A stretch of DNA of 64,000 nt. Origin: Zymoseptoria tritici IPO323. Taxonomy: Eukaryota > Ascomycota > Dothideomycetes > Mycosphaerellales > Mycosphaerellaceae. Shown here one piece after another: positions 20,653-33,000 of the stretch. The first letter of the stretch is position 1. Each line of letters starts with the position of its first letter. The notes under the pieces are model-generated. The model was not told the DNA's origin, did not search any database, and saw only the letters and a program-made list of their open reading frames with translations. A program made the translations under genes and the position numbers. The stretch spans positions 1,674,001-1,738,000 of the forward strand of contig NC_018214.1 of assembly GCF_000219625.1 (NCBI RefSeq). The letters are read 5' to 3'.

Positions 20653-22161
20653 ATGGCACCACGCGCAGCTGCCCTAGCGGCGAGCACCACGTACGACAGC
20701 GACGATGCTCTCCAGTCTTCGAATGGTCTGGACGACAAACGCAACATGACAGCGACAACACGCGCAAAGACGACCACGCGGCGCGCCAGTGCTGGCAAAC
20801 CTGCGACGAAGCGCAAAGCAGCCCCGAAACAGCCGCGACAAGCTCTGAAGGATCGCACGAACCTGCAGCCTGCCAGCGATACGGAAGAGGTAGAGGAGTT
20901 CGACGACGATGCGATGGATACCAAACCGAAGGCCAAGCGGGCGAAGACGACCGCTGCGCGCAAGCCTGCCGCGTCGAAGGAGACCAAGAAGAGCACTGTG
21001 CTCGCAAAGAAAAAGACCGTCAAGCGTGCGCCTTCTTTAGACGCCCTCGCAACCATTCCTGAAACACAGCAAGACCCGGATCGGATGGAAGATGTAGAGC
21101 AGTCGATCGAAGTGGACCCGAGCAACATGGACATCGCACAAGAGCCAACGCCGAAACCTATACAGAAGTTTGTTCAACGCGCGCCTTCTTTGCAGCCACG
21201 AGCGAGCACACGGCCGGGATCATCACAACCCACCTACGCGCCAATCAGGGAGCGTAGCGGAAGCGCAAGCGCAGTGGAGAGGCGAGGCGGCGACCCAGAG
21301 CTGCGAAGGTCGCTGAATGAGATGACCAAGAAGTACGAGACCTTGAAGCTGAAACACGAGAGCCTGGAGGAGATCGGCAAGAGCAGTGCCGAGACGAACT
21401 TTGAGAAGCTCAAGCGCGCGAGCGACCAAAAGGCGAAAGATGCGAGCGAACTCATCGCATCCCTGAAGAAGGAACTGGCTGATCTCAAGAAATCAACATC
21501 CTCTGTCTCGACGGAAACCACTGGTCTTCAAAAACAGATCGATTCACTCACCACGTCGAATAATAAGTTGACCGTCGAACGCGATGATCTGAAGGGAAAA
21601 CACCAAGTCTCGCAGAACGAAGTCAAATCACTGGAGGCTAAGCTCATGACCGCCCGTCAGCAGATCTCCCATAGTGCGCAAGAAGCCGAGACAGCTGCGA
21701 AGAAGCACACCACTAGCACCGCTCTCAGCTTGGGCGACGCTCAGAAGGAGGCCAAGATGAAGGAGAATCTCTACGCAGACCTCACGGGACTTCTGATCCG
21801 GGCTGTCAAGCGTAAGGACGGCGAAGATGAGTACGACTGCATTCAGACTGGTCGTAACGGCAGTAAGTTCATCGTACCTCTTGTCTCTGCTCGGAGCTAA
21901 CACGTCACAGCATTGCACTTCCATCTCTCGATCGCGAACGACTCGACTACTCCGCATCCCAAGACACCATCCGGTCTCAGCTACGAGGAGGCTGAATTCG
22001 CGTACGAGCCACTTCTCGACGAAAGCAGAGACAGAGACCTGCTCGACCTGCTTCCCGACTACCTCACCGAAGAGATTTGTTTTCCCAGGAACCACGCACA
22101 GCGCTTCTACAGCAAAGTAGTTGACAGCATGACGAAGAGGATCATTGTGGAAGATGATTGA
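20653..22161 (+). CDS. CSM1: Monopolin subunit Csm1/Pcs1-like chromosome segregation protein
   Basis: Two exons, 20653-21862 and 21911-22161, encode 486 residues. The 48-bp intron (GTAAGT...CAG) joins QTGRNG to TLHFHLSIAND. The N-terminal third is Lys/Arg/Ala-rich with acidic patches, probably disordered and nuclear. A coiled coil of Lys/Glu/Leu heptads covers about 220-360. The C-terminal globular domain (about 375-480) shows ENLYADLTGLLI, YDCIQTGRNG, EFAYEPLLDE, LLPDYLTEEICFPR and a final FYSKVVDSM helix, the Csm1/Pcs1 signature. The protein cross-links kinetochore microtubule sites and binds rDNA-associated factors. A well-supported assignment. Confidence 0.88.
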
Positions 22162-22906
22162 AGACTTGATCCTTGCGAGAATTGATCGATTAACAGAAGT
22201 TTGTGGCAACGACGGATCGAACTGGCCGCCGGCGTTTAATGCACTGCTTTGGTCCTCTGTCAGTAACTTTGAGATACCCGAAATGGAAGTCCATCCCTTT
22301 GCTTTGATGGTTGGACTCTTCTACCAGTGTTTATGCAGGTGCTGATGTCAAGAAAGATCCAGCAAGCATAACAGTATGTCATGACTCGCAGTGAATTCCT
22401 CAACAAGGTGTCATGCTAACGACCCGCAACCCTTATCAGATGATTTTGTTAGCGTAGCGCCGCCGGCAGGGGCCACACAGAGCTATTCGAAGCGGAAGCT
22501 CCGCCAAGTCAGGGTTCGGGCGGAGAACCATACTCCGTACAAGCATCTTGCGCCGATTCTGTCAATTTGGTGTGGACATGGGGCGCCGAGGCGAGCCCGT
22601 CTCGGTCAGGGATTGCTCGATATGGTACACAGCGCGACCACTTGCCAAGACATTCGAAGACGAACGAGGCCGAGACGGGCGGCCCCAAAGACGAAACGTG
22701 AAGGGACAACAGCACGGTTATAATGCTCAGCGGTGCTCAGGGAATGACGTGAGAACGTGAGAAAACATTACTCGACGACTATCAAGGCCATTGACTGCAA
22801 TCGACGGACTGTTCCCGCCACTGTACTGGAACCCTACTGCACACTGGACCCCGACCACACTGCATCGTGGTCCTCCAATACCTGACGACAGCTTCTTCGG
22901 CTGCTG
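22162..22906. other. Intergenic between convergent CSM1 and peroxygenase genes
   Basis: 745 bases between two 3' ends. Small frames in several phases overlap without conserved content. No repeat or RNA gene was seen. Confidence 0.4.
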
Positions 22907-24278
22907 TCACAGAGCGCTCCCTTTTGCGCCCGGATACGTGGCTTGTAGCCTCTTCAAAAATGACTGTCCGCCTTCTGTGACGGATCTCCAAGCTGGGCAT
23001 GCAAGACTCAGCAGAGGTGCGTCAACGGCATCGAACAGTTTCGTCAGCGGCCCCGCGAGAGTAGCGAAGAGGCTGTTCGCGGTCGATGGAATGGCCCCTT
23101 TGACCAATTCGAGTGCGAAGCACATCAGGTTGTTGGACTTTAGCAAGCTGGGAATGTTTGCCAGTCCCGTCGCCGGATTTGAAAGGTCGACGCCAGTGAA
23201 CGAATTTACCGTGCCTGTGTTGCCACCAATGCTGGCCAGCACCGGGTGCCTCACGGCCATGGAGATGATGTCCAGGTTGATCTCGGCGACTCCATATCCG
23301 CCCGACCCTCCGTACCAGTTTTCGGGTATCCTTTCCCAGCCTCGCTTGTATGTGAAATTCGATGGATCGTCTCCTGTCACCGCGTAAAAGCTCTTCAGAA
23401 TACCGTGAGCTTGTCGACGTCAGCTCCTCCGAGTCGACGCAAGATTATCGATGACCACTTACTCAGTGTTCCTCCTGCATGGCCATCCGAGTGGTTCGCC
23501 AGGAGCCGACCGACAAAACAGAAGCTTGCACTGCGTGCGACAAGCCCGGTGAATGGCCCGTAATAGAAGTACTTGTTCTCCTCGATGCTCTCCCTGAAAC
23601 GGATTACCGCAAAATCTGCCATGTCGTCCATGGTGAACGCTCGATCGGTCGGAACAAGGCTGTACAGCTTCTCGAACCTGGTCAAGTTCATCGTGGCTGC
23701 ATCGCCGGTCAGATATAGGTCGTTGCGCGTTGGGGAAGCGTCGGCCTCCAGGATATCATGTGCCTTGGCAAGGCCTTGAGCAGGTCCTGTAGAGCACGAG
23801 TTTCGTCAGCTCAACACGTCGACCTCACGAGAAGCGAATCTTTACCGGTGGTGCCGATGAGACCGCCCACGGCATCGGTGACTCTCACGTCGATGCCGCC
23901 GATGGAGAACGATGGATTTGGCGACAACGCGTCGCCCGCCCAGACAACGGCCATCACAGCCAGTAGTGTCGCCAGGTCGATACCCATGTCGAAGACTGTG
24001 GTAACGCCGTTTACGGCTTCCAGCAACGACACGATGCCGTCTCGAGAGATGTAGGCATGATTCGCCAGCGCATTCAAGGCAGGGCAAGGGCCTCGTTGCT
24101 GTCCTGGTGCCGGAGGAACGAACGCATGTTCTTGTGTGACTTTGACTGGGCTCGAGATCGATTTCCGCGGATGTTGAATACCATGATGGTTGTGCTCGTG
24201 TTGGATCGAGGCCAATGGCACAGCGGTGCAAGTGGAAAGCGCCGACAGAATACACAGTATCGCCCTGACGGCGAACAT
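22907..24278 (-). CDS. Secreted heme-thiolate peroxygenase (chloroperoxidase family)
   Basis: Three exons, 24278-23846, 23786-23463 and 23409-22907, total 419 residues in one frame. A signal peptide (about 1-22, FAVRAILCILSALSTCTA) is followed by PCPALNALANHAYISRDG (about 75-92), whose Cys is the proximal heme ligand of this family. Further on are LEADASPTRNDLYLTGD and TRFEKLYSLV, then LKSFYAVTGD and an IPENWY block. Introns are 59 and 53 bp; the second uses GTAAGT and ACAAG, the latter chosen because it alone keeps LTHGILKSFY in frame. Unspecific peroxygenases oxidise aromatics, alkanes or halide with H2O2 outside the cell; the canonical EHD/E acid-base residues are here replaced by the EADAS stretch. 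Confidence 0.87.
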
Positions 24279-24911
24279 CAGGACTGGTCGACTGTGCGAA
24301 GGACAACAAGAAAGTCGGGAGACAATGAGAAAGGCAAAAGACGACAGGAGAATCGAAAAAATCACCAACGCAAGACGGGCTATATCCGTTCTAGAGCGCG
24401 TTGGGCATATCTCGCTTAGCTACGACGGTTCGTCTGATTCAAACGTACTATACGATCTAGCACTTGCAGGGGCGCACCCGATTCCTCATTTGTGCGGTCG
24501 TGCCTGGACAGGTGACAGATCGTTCGAACGCGCAGGCATTCGACTTTAGTACGAGCTTCTACCCATGCATATTGCGACTAGGCCCAATAGCCGCAGCCCT
24601 GGTCCTGGATAGCTTTCCTTAGCAATCACTGCCGGGCCACCGGTCCGGATCATGTTATCAACATGAATTTCCCGACAATAGCGCTATCGCGATGGCCGGT
24701 CAATGTGATTGTTTAGCCTTGCACATCAGCTAACGCTTAATAACCTTCCTGGCAAAACGTGCGCATCAGGAGCAGATGCTAGTTCTAGCGCTGGTCGGGA
24801 TGTATCACTTCGGCATTCCTCAGACTCTTCCATCTCTTGCACGGGACTTGGTATGCCGAAGAGCAGGGCGACGAGATCCTTCAAAGCTTGCTTGTGCGGT
24901 GGCTTGACAAC
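24279..24911. promoter_or_regulatory. Bidirectional spacer, peroxygenase and CFEM receptor
   Basis: 633 bases between divergent starts of two surface or secreted protein genes; nothing coding recognised. A shared promoter is plausible. Confidence 0.4.
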
Positions 24912-26707
24912 ATGCGACTTGCTTCCAGTCTGTTTTGGCTGCTGGTAGCTACAGCGGCAAGTCAGAATGCTACCCAGCAGGCTGAAGCGCAACGAGACCT
25001 AGCAATACTGTCGACAATACCTCAGTGCGCCGTGAGTGCCTCGACCCTTCGACAAAGCAGCAATTGTGACGAAACTGACATTTTCGTGCACAGCTGCAAT
25101 GCCTCACACAAAGTTTGACGACATCGACCTGCGCAGCGACGGACTTCGAATGCAGTTGCAGAGACTCCTCTTACAACAAAGTAGCCGAGAAATGTGTCAA
25201 GTCCAGCTGCACTATCCGACAGCAGCTGACCACCAAGAATGCCACCGAAGTCATCTGCAGACGAGATCCGCCAGTGATGCAGCCTCCCGTCAACGAGACT
25301 GGAATTGGTCTGGCCATACTGGCCTATATCCTGCGCATGCTGTCGAAGATAGGCAGAGCCCAGACTCTGTGGTGGGATGATGCGGTGATGTCGGTCGCCA
25401 TGCTCTTCCTCATCATACCCGTGAGCTCATCCGGCATCATACGTGAGTCGATAACCGGCTCATCTTGATCTTCCAATGCTGAACTGCGACTAGTCGTCAA
25501 ACTCGGCCTCGGAAAAAGTGTTTGGACAGTGCCATTTGAGAACATCACCAAGATCCAACATATTTGTATGCCACTCCATGTGCGACTCATATGTACTTCC
25601 AACATGCTGACAGGAACAGACTATTTCTCGGAGGACCTTTACCTTGCGGCGCTACCAGCAATCAAAATCTCAATGCTTTTGACATATCTCAGGATCTTCG
25701 CCGGCAAAAGCTTTCGGCAGATCGTGTATGTCCTGATCGGACTGAACATTGCGTACAGCATCGCTTTCATTCTCATCTCCGTGTTTCAATGCGAGCCGAT
25801 CAGTCTTGTGAGTTGGGATCACCACGTCATGTTGACACTGAAGCTAACGATGCAAAGGCATGGCACGGCTGGGACAAAGAGCACGAGGGCCGATGTAACA
25901 ACATCAATGCCCAGTCATGGGCGGCTGCTGGGATCAACATTGCGCTTGATGTCGCGGTGGTCTCCTTGCCGTTGTAAGTCTTTCTGAAGACAAGAGCTGT
26001 GTCATTGCTCTACCGGTTTCCAATCGAGCTTTGCCAGCCTCCGCATTTGCATCCTTGACAAGCTGCTGACAATTCTCTTCTGCAGGCCACAGCTCTGGCG
26101 AATGCAGCTCAACCCTCGGAAGAAATTCCTGGTCATGATCATGTTCTCCATGGGATTTTTCGTCACAATCGTTTCTGTGATACGTTTACAGCAACTTCTT
26201 GAGTTCGGAGAGGATGATAACATGACGTGTAAGTCCTGCACGCCCCACAGACTTCTCCTCTCCGTCACCGTCTCATAACTCTGCATAGATCATTATGCCT
26301 CGATCGGCTTATGGTCCACCGTTGAGATGCACGCTTCGGTCATCTGCGCCTGCATGCCCGCAATCAGGAATTTACTCCGGCGCTTCTCACCCAGGCTGAT
26401 GGGCGCATCGACAGTAGGACTGGACGAGACACGGCAGTCTCGAATGACTGGGCTGTCCGGTCAAACGGCAGTGAGTTCAGGTGGCATCAAGGAGGTAGAC
26501 ATCTGCGTGCGGCCCAGGAACGACGATGACGGCCACTTCATTCCCCTGGAGAACGTCGAAAGTGGCGGCGAGCGAGGACATGTCCGCAACTACTCTCGTC
26601 CAATTGATGGAACACCGCGCGAACGAGAGTTGCACGATCGAGATGAAGAAATGTTCATCGACCAGTATGGCCGGATCCGTGCTCGAGAAGCAGTTTCGCC
26701 GCTTTGA
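24912..26707 (+). CDS. CFEM-domain seven-transmembrane receptor (PTH11-like)
   Basis: Seven exons (24912-25031, 25094-25442, 25494-25565, 25620-25807, 25858-25973, 26086-26228, 26289-26707) give 468 residues. All six introns are GT-AG, 50-112 bp, and keep frame. The signal peptide is MRLASSLFWLLVATAAS. An eight-cysteine CFEM domain follows (about 36-92, with CLTQSLTTSTCAATDFECSC). Seven hydrophobic helices follow, with DDAVM near the end of TM2, FSEDLYLAAL and KISMLLTYLRIF, the rhodopsin-type pattern of fungal PTH11-class proteins. The cytoplasmic tail (about 350-468) is charged and Ser/Arg-rich. Such receptors sense surfaces or hosts. The stop lies 253 bp from a Copia LTR. Confidence 0.87.
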
Positions 26708-26955
26708 AGAGGCGAACTCATGATTGGATGGCAAAAGCCGTCGAGTGCAATAGCGCACGCGAAACGTAGTCATTAGGGGGAGGCTTGGGTCGATGGCTGG
26801 AACTACAGCACATCCAGTACAGAATGTTGGGATATGGCACCACTGCCTTTTGCATCTCGAAGCTCAATTTTCCCGATTTTCAGAGGCCACGCACGCATCG
26901 GTCTGCAGGTAATTTGATCGAACCGATCTGCCTGTTCTGGCAGATCCCTGTGAGT

Positions 26956-26960
26956 CTGCG
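26956..26960 (+). repeat. Target-site duplication of Copia copy 2, left
   Basis: CTGCG here is repeated at 35212-35216 on the other side of the element; a 5-bp duplication is usual for Copia integrases. Confidence 0.85.
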
Positions 26961-27198
26961 TGTCAATTGAGTAGTGCAATGCAGGGGTGAACTTCAAGAT
27001 TGAGAAAAACTATGTGTTTCTTGAGGTTATCGACCTAAAGACTATATAGACGCCGTGATTCTAAATACCCAAAAGGGGTTAGGGTCTTATCGCTAATATC
27101 CTATAATATTATATAGGACACTAACTACGTAATTAGGCTGTTAGAGTTAATATCCCTAGTCTTACCCTGTTTTATAAATTAACGCTAATAGATCGACA
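26961..27198 (-). repeat. Copia 3' LTR, copy 2
   Basis: 238 bp, with TGTCAATTGAG at its plus-strand left end and ATAGATCGACA at its right. It matches the 5' LTR at 34974-35211, differing mainly by transitions. Confidence 0.92.
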
Positions 27199-27239
27199 TA
27201 CCCCCGAGATCCGTTTATGTTATACTAAACGATCTTAAC

Positions 27240-29700
27240 CCTCGCTCTCCTCGCTATTAGAGTCGTCGTCCGAATCTTCGATTTCGGGGTCCTTCTTTAG
27301 CGGTAGTAGAATGTTAATAAGCGCTAGGGCGGCGGCTTGACGACGGCGTTAAAGTTTGAGAGATTCTAGCTCGAACTCGCCGGATCCGCTGGCTATAGCG
27401 TTAAAGACGGCGGCTCCTCTACGTTAGTTCCCCGCTATCGCGGTTATAGCGTCCTCCTCGGCGTAGGCGTCTCTTATTATCCGGTTAGGAGTAGTAACGT
27501 TGCTCGATTAAGGTCCTTTAGGCAGAGGCAAGGGAGCGACCTTCCTAGCGTTGCGGTTGATCTTTCTAGTCTTTAATTGCTTAGACTTAGTATTAACGCC
27601 TATTACGTTTTCGTCTTCGTCCTTATCTTGGCGTTTGCGTTTCGCGGGCTTCTTAGCCTTAACGGCAACGCCCTTAGTAGGTTGCTTCTTTGCTAGTGCC
27701 TTTCTCTTAGTCGGCTTAGGCACAGGTATAAGCTCCTTCTCCTCTTCGTCGGAAGAGTTGTTAATAGGCTAATTGCGTTATAGGCGAGCTAGTAGTCTAG
27801 AGTAGCTACCGTACGGAGTAAGGAAGTTTTCTAGATCGTTATCTCCTTTAGACTCTTTGTTAAGGGCGTCTAGGGTAGCCTAAGCGACCTATCTCCTCTT
27901 TTTACGTTCCTTAGAGGCCTTAGACTTGCGATTATGTTCTTTTACTATCTAGCGTATAGTCTTAATGTCTAGGATCCGGTTGTTTCTAGCATCGGCTTTA
28001 GGCTTATTTAGGGTTTGGTCGTCCTAGGTCGGCGTAGCGTAGGCGCGAGTATAGTTTTTTAACATCGTAGACGTAGCGATAGGGTCGATGCTTTTAATAA
28101 TTCGATCCTTTCCTTCGCCCTTAAAGGTGTAGAGGGCCTCTAGGTCCTTAAGAATCTAAAGAAGTCTAGGGTAGTAGATAGTAACTCCGCTCTTAATATC
28201 GTTATAGATGCGTTTAAGCTAAGTAAGAATGTCGATGTACGGGACGTTAATAATAAAGGGAGCTAACGGGTAAAGCTTTACTAAAATTGGCGCCTTAAAC
28301 TCCTTTATACGGTCGATAGAGTTAAGGAGGGTAAGCAGGATAGACTTTAACTGCCTCTTAGGCTTTAACTTGTTTTCCGCAGCGTCGCGTTAAAGTACTC
28401 CGTCTTCTCCTTTATTCTACCGGAACGCCTACTTCTTTGTTACGCTAAAGTTAGTAAACCGCCCAAATTCTCTAGAGAAGTTGTTAAATACATTTTAGTA
28501 AGTCTTAACGACCTAATCGGTAATTTTAGGTTGTTTGTCTAGAAGAGTTGTAGGCCTCTTAGTACTCTGCTACCTACTAGTTGTACGTAGGGTCTTAGGA
28601 GTGCGAGTTGATTTCTTCGTTAGGGTCTACTAAGGTTAGTTCTAACGACGTAAAGTCTCTATTATAAAGGTTCTACGTAAGGGGCCCTAGTTAAAGTTAC
28701 CCTTTCTAGCCTTCTTCGCAGAGATAGGGTCGACTTCGGATCTATCCTGCAACTCCTTCTTAATATTAGCGGCTTCGGACTCGGCCTCTTTAGCAGCTTT
28801 GCGTTATTTCTCTACCTTCTTCTCTACTTTTAGGATAGCCGCTTCTCTTACCTTTGCGTCTTAGTATGCTGTTAGGTCCTCTTCGGTTATATAACTATTT
28901 GTTCTTAACTTTATTTCGTATAACTAAATAGCTTTAAGGTCCCTAGCTTGCTAGGCCTAAAAGGCCTTATCCGATTGTCCGGTAACTAGATTAGCTTAAT
29001 AAAGTGTTGCAGCGTAATTCTTAAACTCCTTTTTGTCGAGGATAACTATTTCTTAAGGAGGAGCGTTATCCTTATTTAGGACTTTAGCTCTAGCTGCTGT
29101 AGTATCCTCCTATATGTTCCCGTTGTTTAGGACTTGTGCGCTTTAATCCGGTATCTGCGCATTGCTTACTACGCGCTAATTAAGGTAGCAGTGTCGGAAC
29201 ATGTCGTCCTTATCGCTTAGTTAATCTTCGGCCGCTAACAACTCGCGGTTAACTTCAGCTTTAGCTACTGCGTCGATTACGTCTTCTTCCCTTAGATAAG
29301 GCTACGTACCCTGCTAGTTGTCCTAAACTTTATCTTGCGCACGAGCGGTTGCGGTCTTAGCGGTAACTTAACGTAGCTGTTCTAGAGTAATTAGATTAGT
29401 AGGAGTATTAACGCGCGCGTTCGGGTCGTTAGCGTCGATGCTAGACTAGTTGTCGCCTATCGTAGAGGTAGTTTTCGAGTGTTTTCTCGACTTCTTAGTT
29501 AATTTGGGGACGTTTTCGAGTGCGTTAAAGTCCAGAAGTGGTGCCTCGTTCTCGGGGTTAAGGTTGCGCCTGTTTCTAGTGTTTACTATCGCAATAGTGC
29601 TAATGTTAACACCTCTGCTAATGTAAAATAAAGTAGTTAAAGAAAAGAAGAGAAAGTGGAAGTGCAAACGGAAAAGATATAAGCTCTAAGAATAAGCACA
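27240..29700 (-). pseudogene. Extra 3' reading frame of the Copia family (copy 2)
   Basis: The inverted counterpart of 2185-4545. It retains open pieces at 29446-29667 (N-terminal part, DFNALENVPKLTKKSRKH) and 27508-27723 (Lys/Arg-rich part, KKPAKRKRQDKDEDENV). Between them the same frame is broken by TAA/TAG where copy 1 also implies glutamine. The polypeptide order is the same: coiled coil, helical centre, basic stretch, acidic tail. No known domain recognised. It could be a second Gag-like or nucleic-acid-binding protein; that is a guess from composition only. Confidence 0.6.
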
Positions 29701-30079
29701 GACTAGTGCTGAGGAATGCGTTACGGGTTTAGAAGTACGCGTAGTTCGGCATGTAATAGCTGTTTAGGTCTTTAGTAGCTGCTAATTTTAGTTTAGCGCA
29801 AAAAGTAAAGTGAATTTGGCTTTAAAAGGGTAATCCGGTCGATAGATCCCTAGATGTATACGTCCTAGACTACTTGTTAAGGTAGTAAACGTAATAACTT
29901 AAGTCCGCATATAATGTGTATGTAAGGCTATGTAATAGCTCCTGATCGTTGTGCAGACTTCTTTCTAATAGTGATGTTAGGCTAGGCATTTGCCTGGCCC
30001 TTACCCCCGAGATCCGGTAGTGAAGTTCTGTTAGCGCAGTCCTTACCCCCTAGATCCGGTAGTACTATTATTCGGAGCT

Positions 30080-33000
30080 AGTTTAGAAAGGCGCGATGCC
30101 GTTGTGCTAACAGTAGTTTGGTCATCCCGTCCGCGGGCATTAAGGTAGTTTTAACCTATTCGACCTTAAGGTCTCTAGCTTAGTACCTTTTACGCAGCTA
30201 GCACTGCTGTATATCTACATACCTTATCTTAGTGTCTAGCTTTTAGCCTTGTGCAGTAACGACTTAAATAGTTTGCTTGTTGTTATATAACAACCTGCCC
30301 TTGCTGTTAAGGCTTAGGTCTATGTTTTTAAATACTCGTTCCTACTAAATTATCTCTGTTCTAGTATAGCTAAGTGCATATAGCTCTAACTCCGTAGATG
30401 ATTTAGTAACTATAGTCTGCTTTGTGGACTTCTAGTCGACAATCCCTCTAAACAAGAAGAAAACTATACCCTCTAAGCTTCTTCGCGTCTCTAGATCGTC
30501 TGCGAACGAAGCATCTAAGGCTCCGAAGAACTCTAGCGGCTACGACAGGTAGGTAAGCCTACTGTCGTCTTTGCTATACTAAACGCTTAATTAAGAGCTT
30601 TGTAGCAGATATCTAATACAATAATCTGCTACTTTAAGATAATGTTCGGCTAGATTTACTAGATAACGTACTAGCAAAGAAACTACAAAAGCGATATCCG
30701 GTCTCGTATAGGATGCTATAAAGTTAAGAGAACCAACTTTTAACTGCATCTCCTTAATTATGTAGGGTTTCGCTTTTTCTTTTGCCGGTTCTTAATTAAA
30801 GTTTATAGGTAGAGGTATATCCGCCCTTTTTTTAGTTAATAAGACATTATATCTTCTAGCGACCTTCTTAATATAGGTGTCTTAGTTAAGCTACATATCC
30901 CTAGTCTCTCTGTTCCGGATGATTTTAATTCTATAGAAGTAGTCGATTAGGCCTATAACCCTTATCTCGTATTTAGCTATTAGCCTTTTCTGTATATCTT
31001 CGGCGTGAACTTTGTGTTTATAATAAAATGCTAACATAATGTTATTAACGAAGAAGAAGATTATAACTTTTCTATCGGTGTATAGGCAATTAACAACTTG
31101 CCGTAGTCCAAGCTCTTCGACACCTTTACTTAGATCTCCCTACTACAGCGCTAGGGACTCCTTAAAGCCGTAAAGGGCGCGAACGCATTTTAATAGCATG
31201 TTCGGGTCTCGAAAACCGTCTAGGGGTTAAAGGTAGATTAGCGTCGGCAACTTAGAGTTTAGAAAGGCGTTTACGGCGTCTATCTGGATTGTTTCTAGGT
31301 TAAAGTGTGCTATAATCGCTATTAACAACCTAAATAGCCTCGCTGCGAGGGTGGCTGCGTACGTGTTAAGCTCGGTTAACTATAAGTCTCCTCTTATACA
31401 AATTCGAGCCTTAAACTTCTCTAAGTGTCCTTTTAAGTCTTACTTGTATTTAAACACCTACGTTAACAGGACAGTTAGGTTGTTTCCTACTTGACTTTTA
31501 GGGATCTAATAGAACGTTCTAGTGTCGAGAGCCTTTTAAAACTCTGCTCTAGCAGCCTTTTCGAATTCCTCTAAGTACTTGTACATAATAAGGTCTTTCT
31601 AGCGTTTTAGTTCTAGCGGTAAATCTCCGATAAGGACAGGTGCGTCTTTTGCGGATGCTCCTTCCTCTATAACCGCCTTCATCGCAGTAATAGCGTAGAC
31701 TTTGGCTATCGTCGTATAAGTCGCGAACATTCCCGTAGTGTCGAATAAGGTTATTTCGCCGAAGTTAAAGTCTATAACCTCGGTGTTAAAGCTTAGAGGT
31801 GGCTAGTAGTCGATTATTCTCTGCCGTTAAGCCGATAACGTTAGTTTATCGAGCTTATCGTCCGGATCTATCTGTTCCGGTCCCCGCTTCTAAGCTTAAT
31901 AGAAGGGGAAGAGTTAATTGTCTGTGTATTCGATGCTTTGGACACTAACAAACGTTTCTACGATGTCCTCTCGCATCTCTTTAGGTCTATTGTAGGGGAT
32001 TATGTATTCGACATTACTGTCGTCTTAAATTAGAGCACCTCTTCGGAAAGATTCCGGAATTTCGACCTTATTACCTTATCTAGCGATGTAGCTTATGTAC
32101 ATAGCCTCTTATAGGTTATGAAATTAATGTGCTTCTGCAGCGTAGTCTAGTTCGATGTTAATTGTAAGATTAAGTAGTACTACTATGTTTAGATTAAAGT
32201 CGTAGAGTCCTTCGTACTTTATCTTCTCGTTAAACACTACATCTCTTGTCCTAATTACCCTGTCTAGGCTTGGAATCCAGATTCGAAAGATGTTATGTCC
32301 CTCGAAGCCGACTAGGTATCCGATTCTTGCTCGCTCTATTATCTTCTCCCTTTTAGGGACGTCTCTTAGATTGGTTTTGTGTGTATACGCTCTTAACCCG
32401 AACTTATAGATGTAGGCGATATCTAGCTTCTAGTTTGTCGCTATTTCCTATAGGGATTTGTAACCTAATGCTTACGTTAGGGCCCTATTTATAATATAGG
32501 CTGCTATTACGTAGGCTTTATTCTAGAGATCCTTTAGGAGCCTTAATTTAATAATTAGTATCCTTGCTATCTCGACGATAACGCTGCCGGCTCGTTCTAC
32601 TAGGTCCTGTGCTTGCGTATATAGTGCTAAGGGCTTCTACATTACTAATTCCTTGCGGAGTGCGGACTAAAACGTTAATCCGTATTTGGGGTCTACGTCT
32701 AATCTAAGGGCGAATATTTTACGACCTATACTCTTTATAAAGGTCTAAAGTTCCTCGAAGCATTATACTAGGCTCGCTTAATTAGTATTCGGCATCGTCT
32801 AAACGAAGTGTAGGTATGTCGTTAAATCTACGGCGTAAAATATGTATTTATCTCTATTCTTTGCTATGTTAAATTCCACGATATCGGCCGTAACGTCGGA
32901 AAAAGGTGCTAGTATCCTAATCTTAACCGGTTTTCTTCGAGAAACGATTCTTTTCGACTTGCTCTAGGCGTATAAGTAGCATTCGTACATTTTAGGGGCC

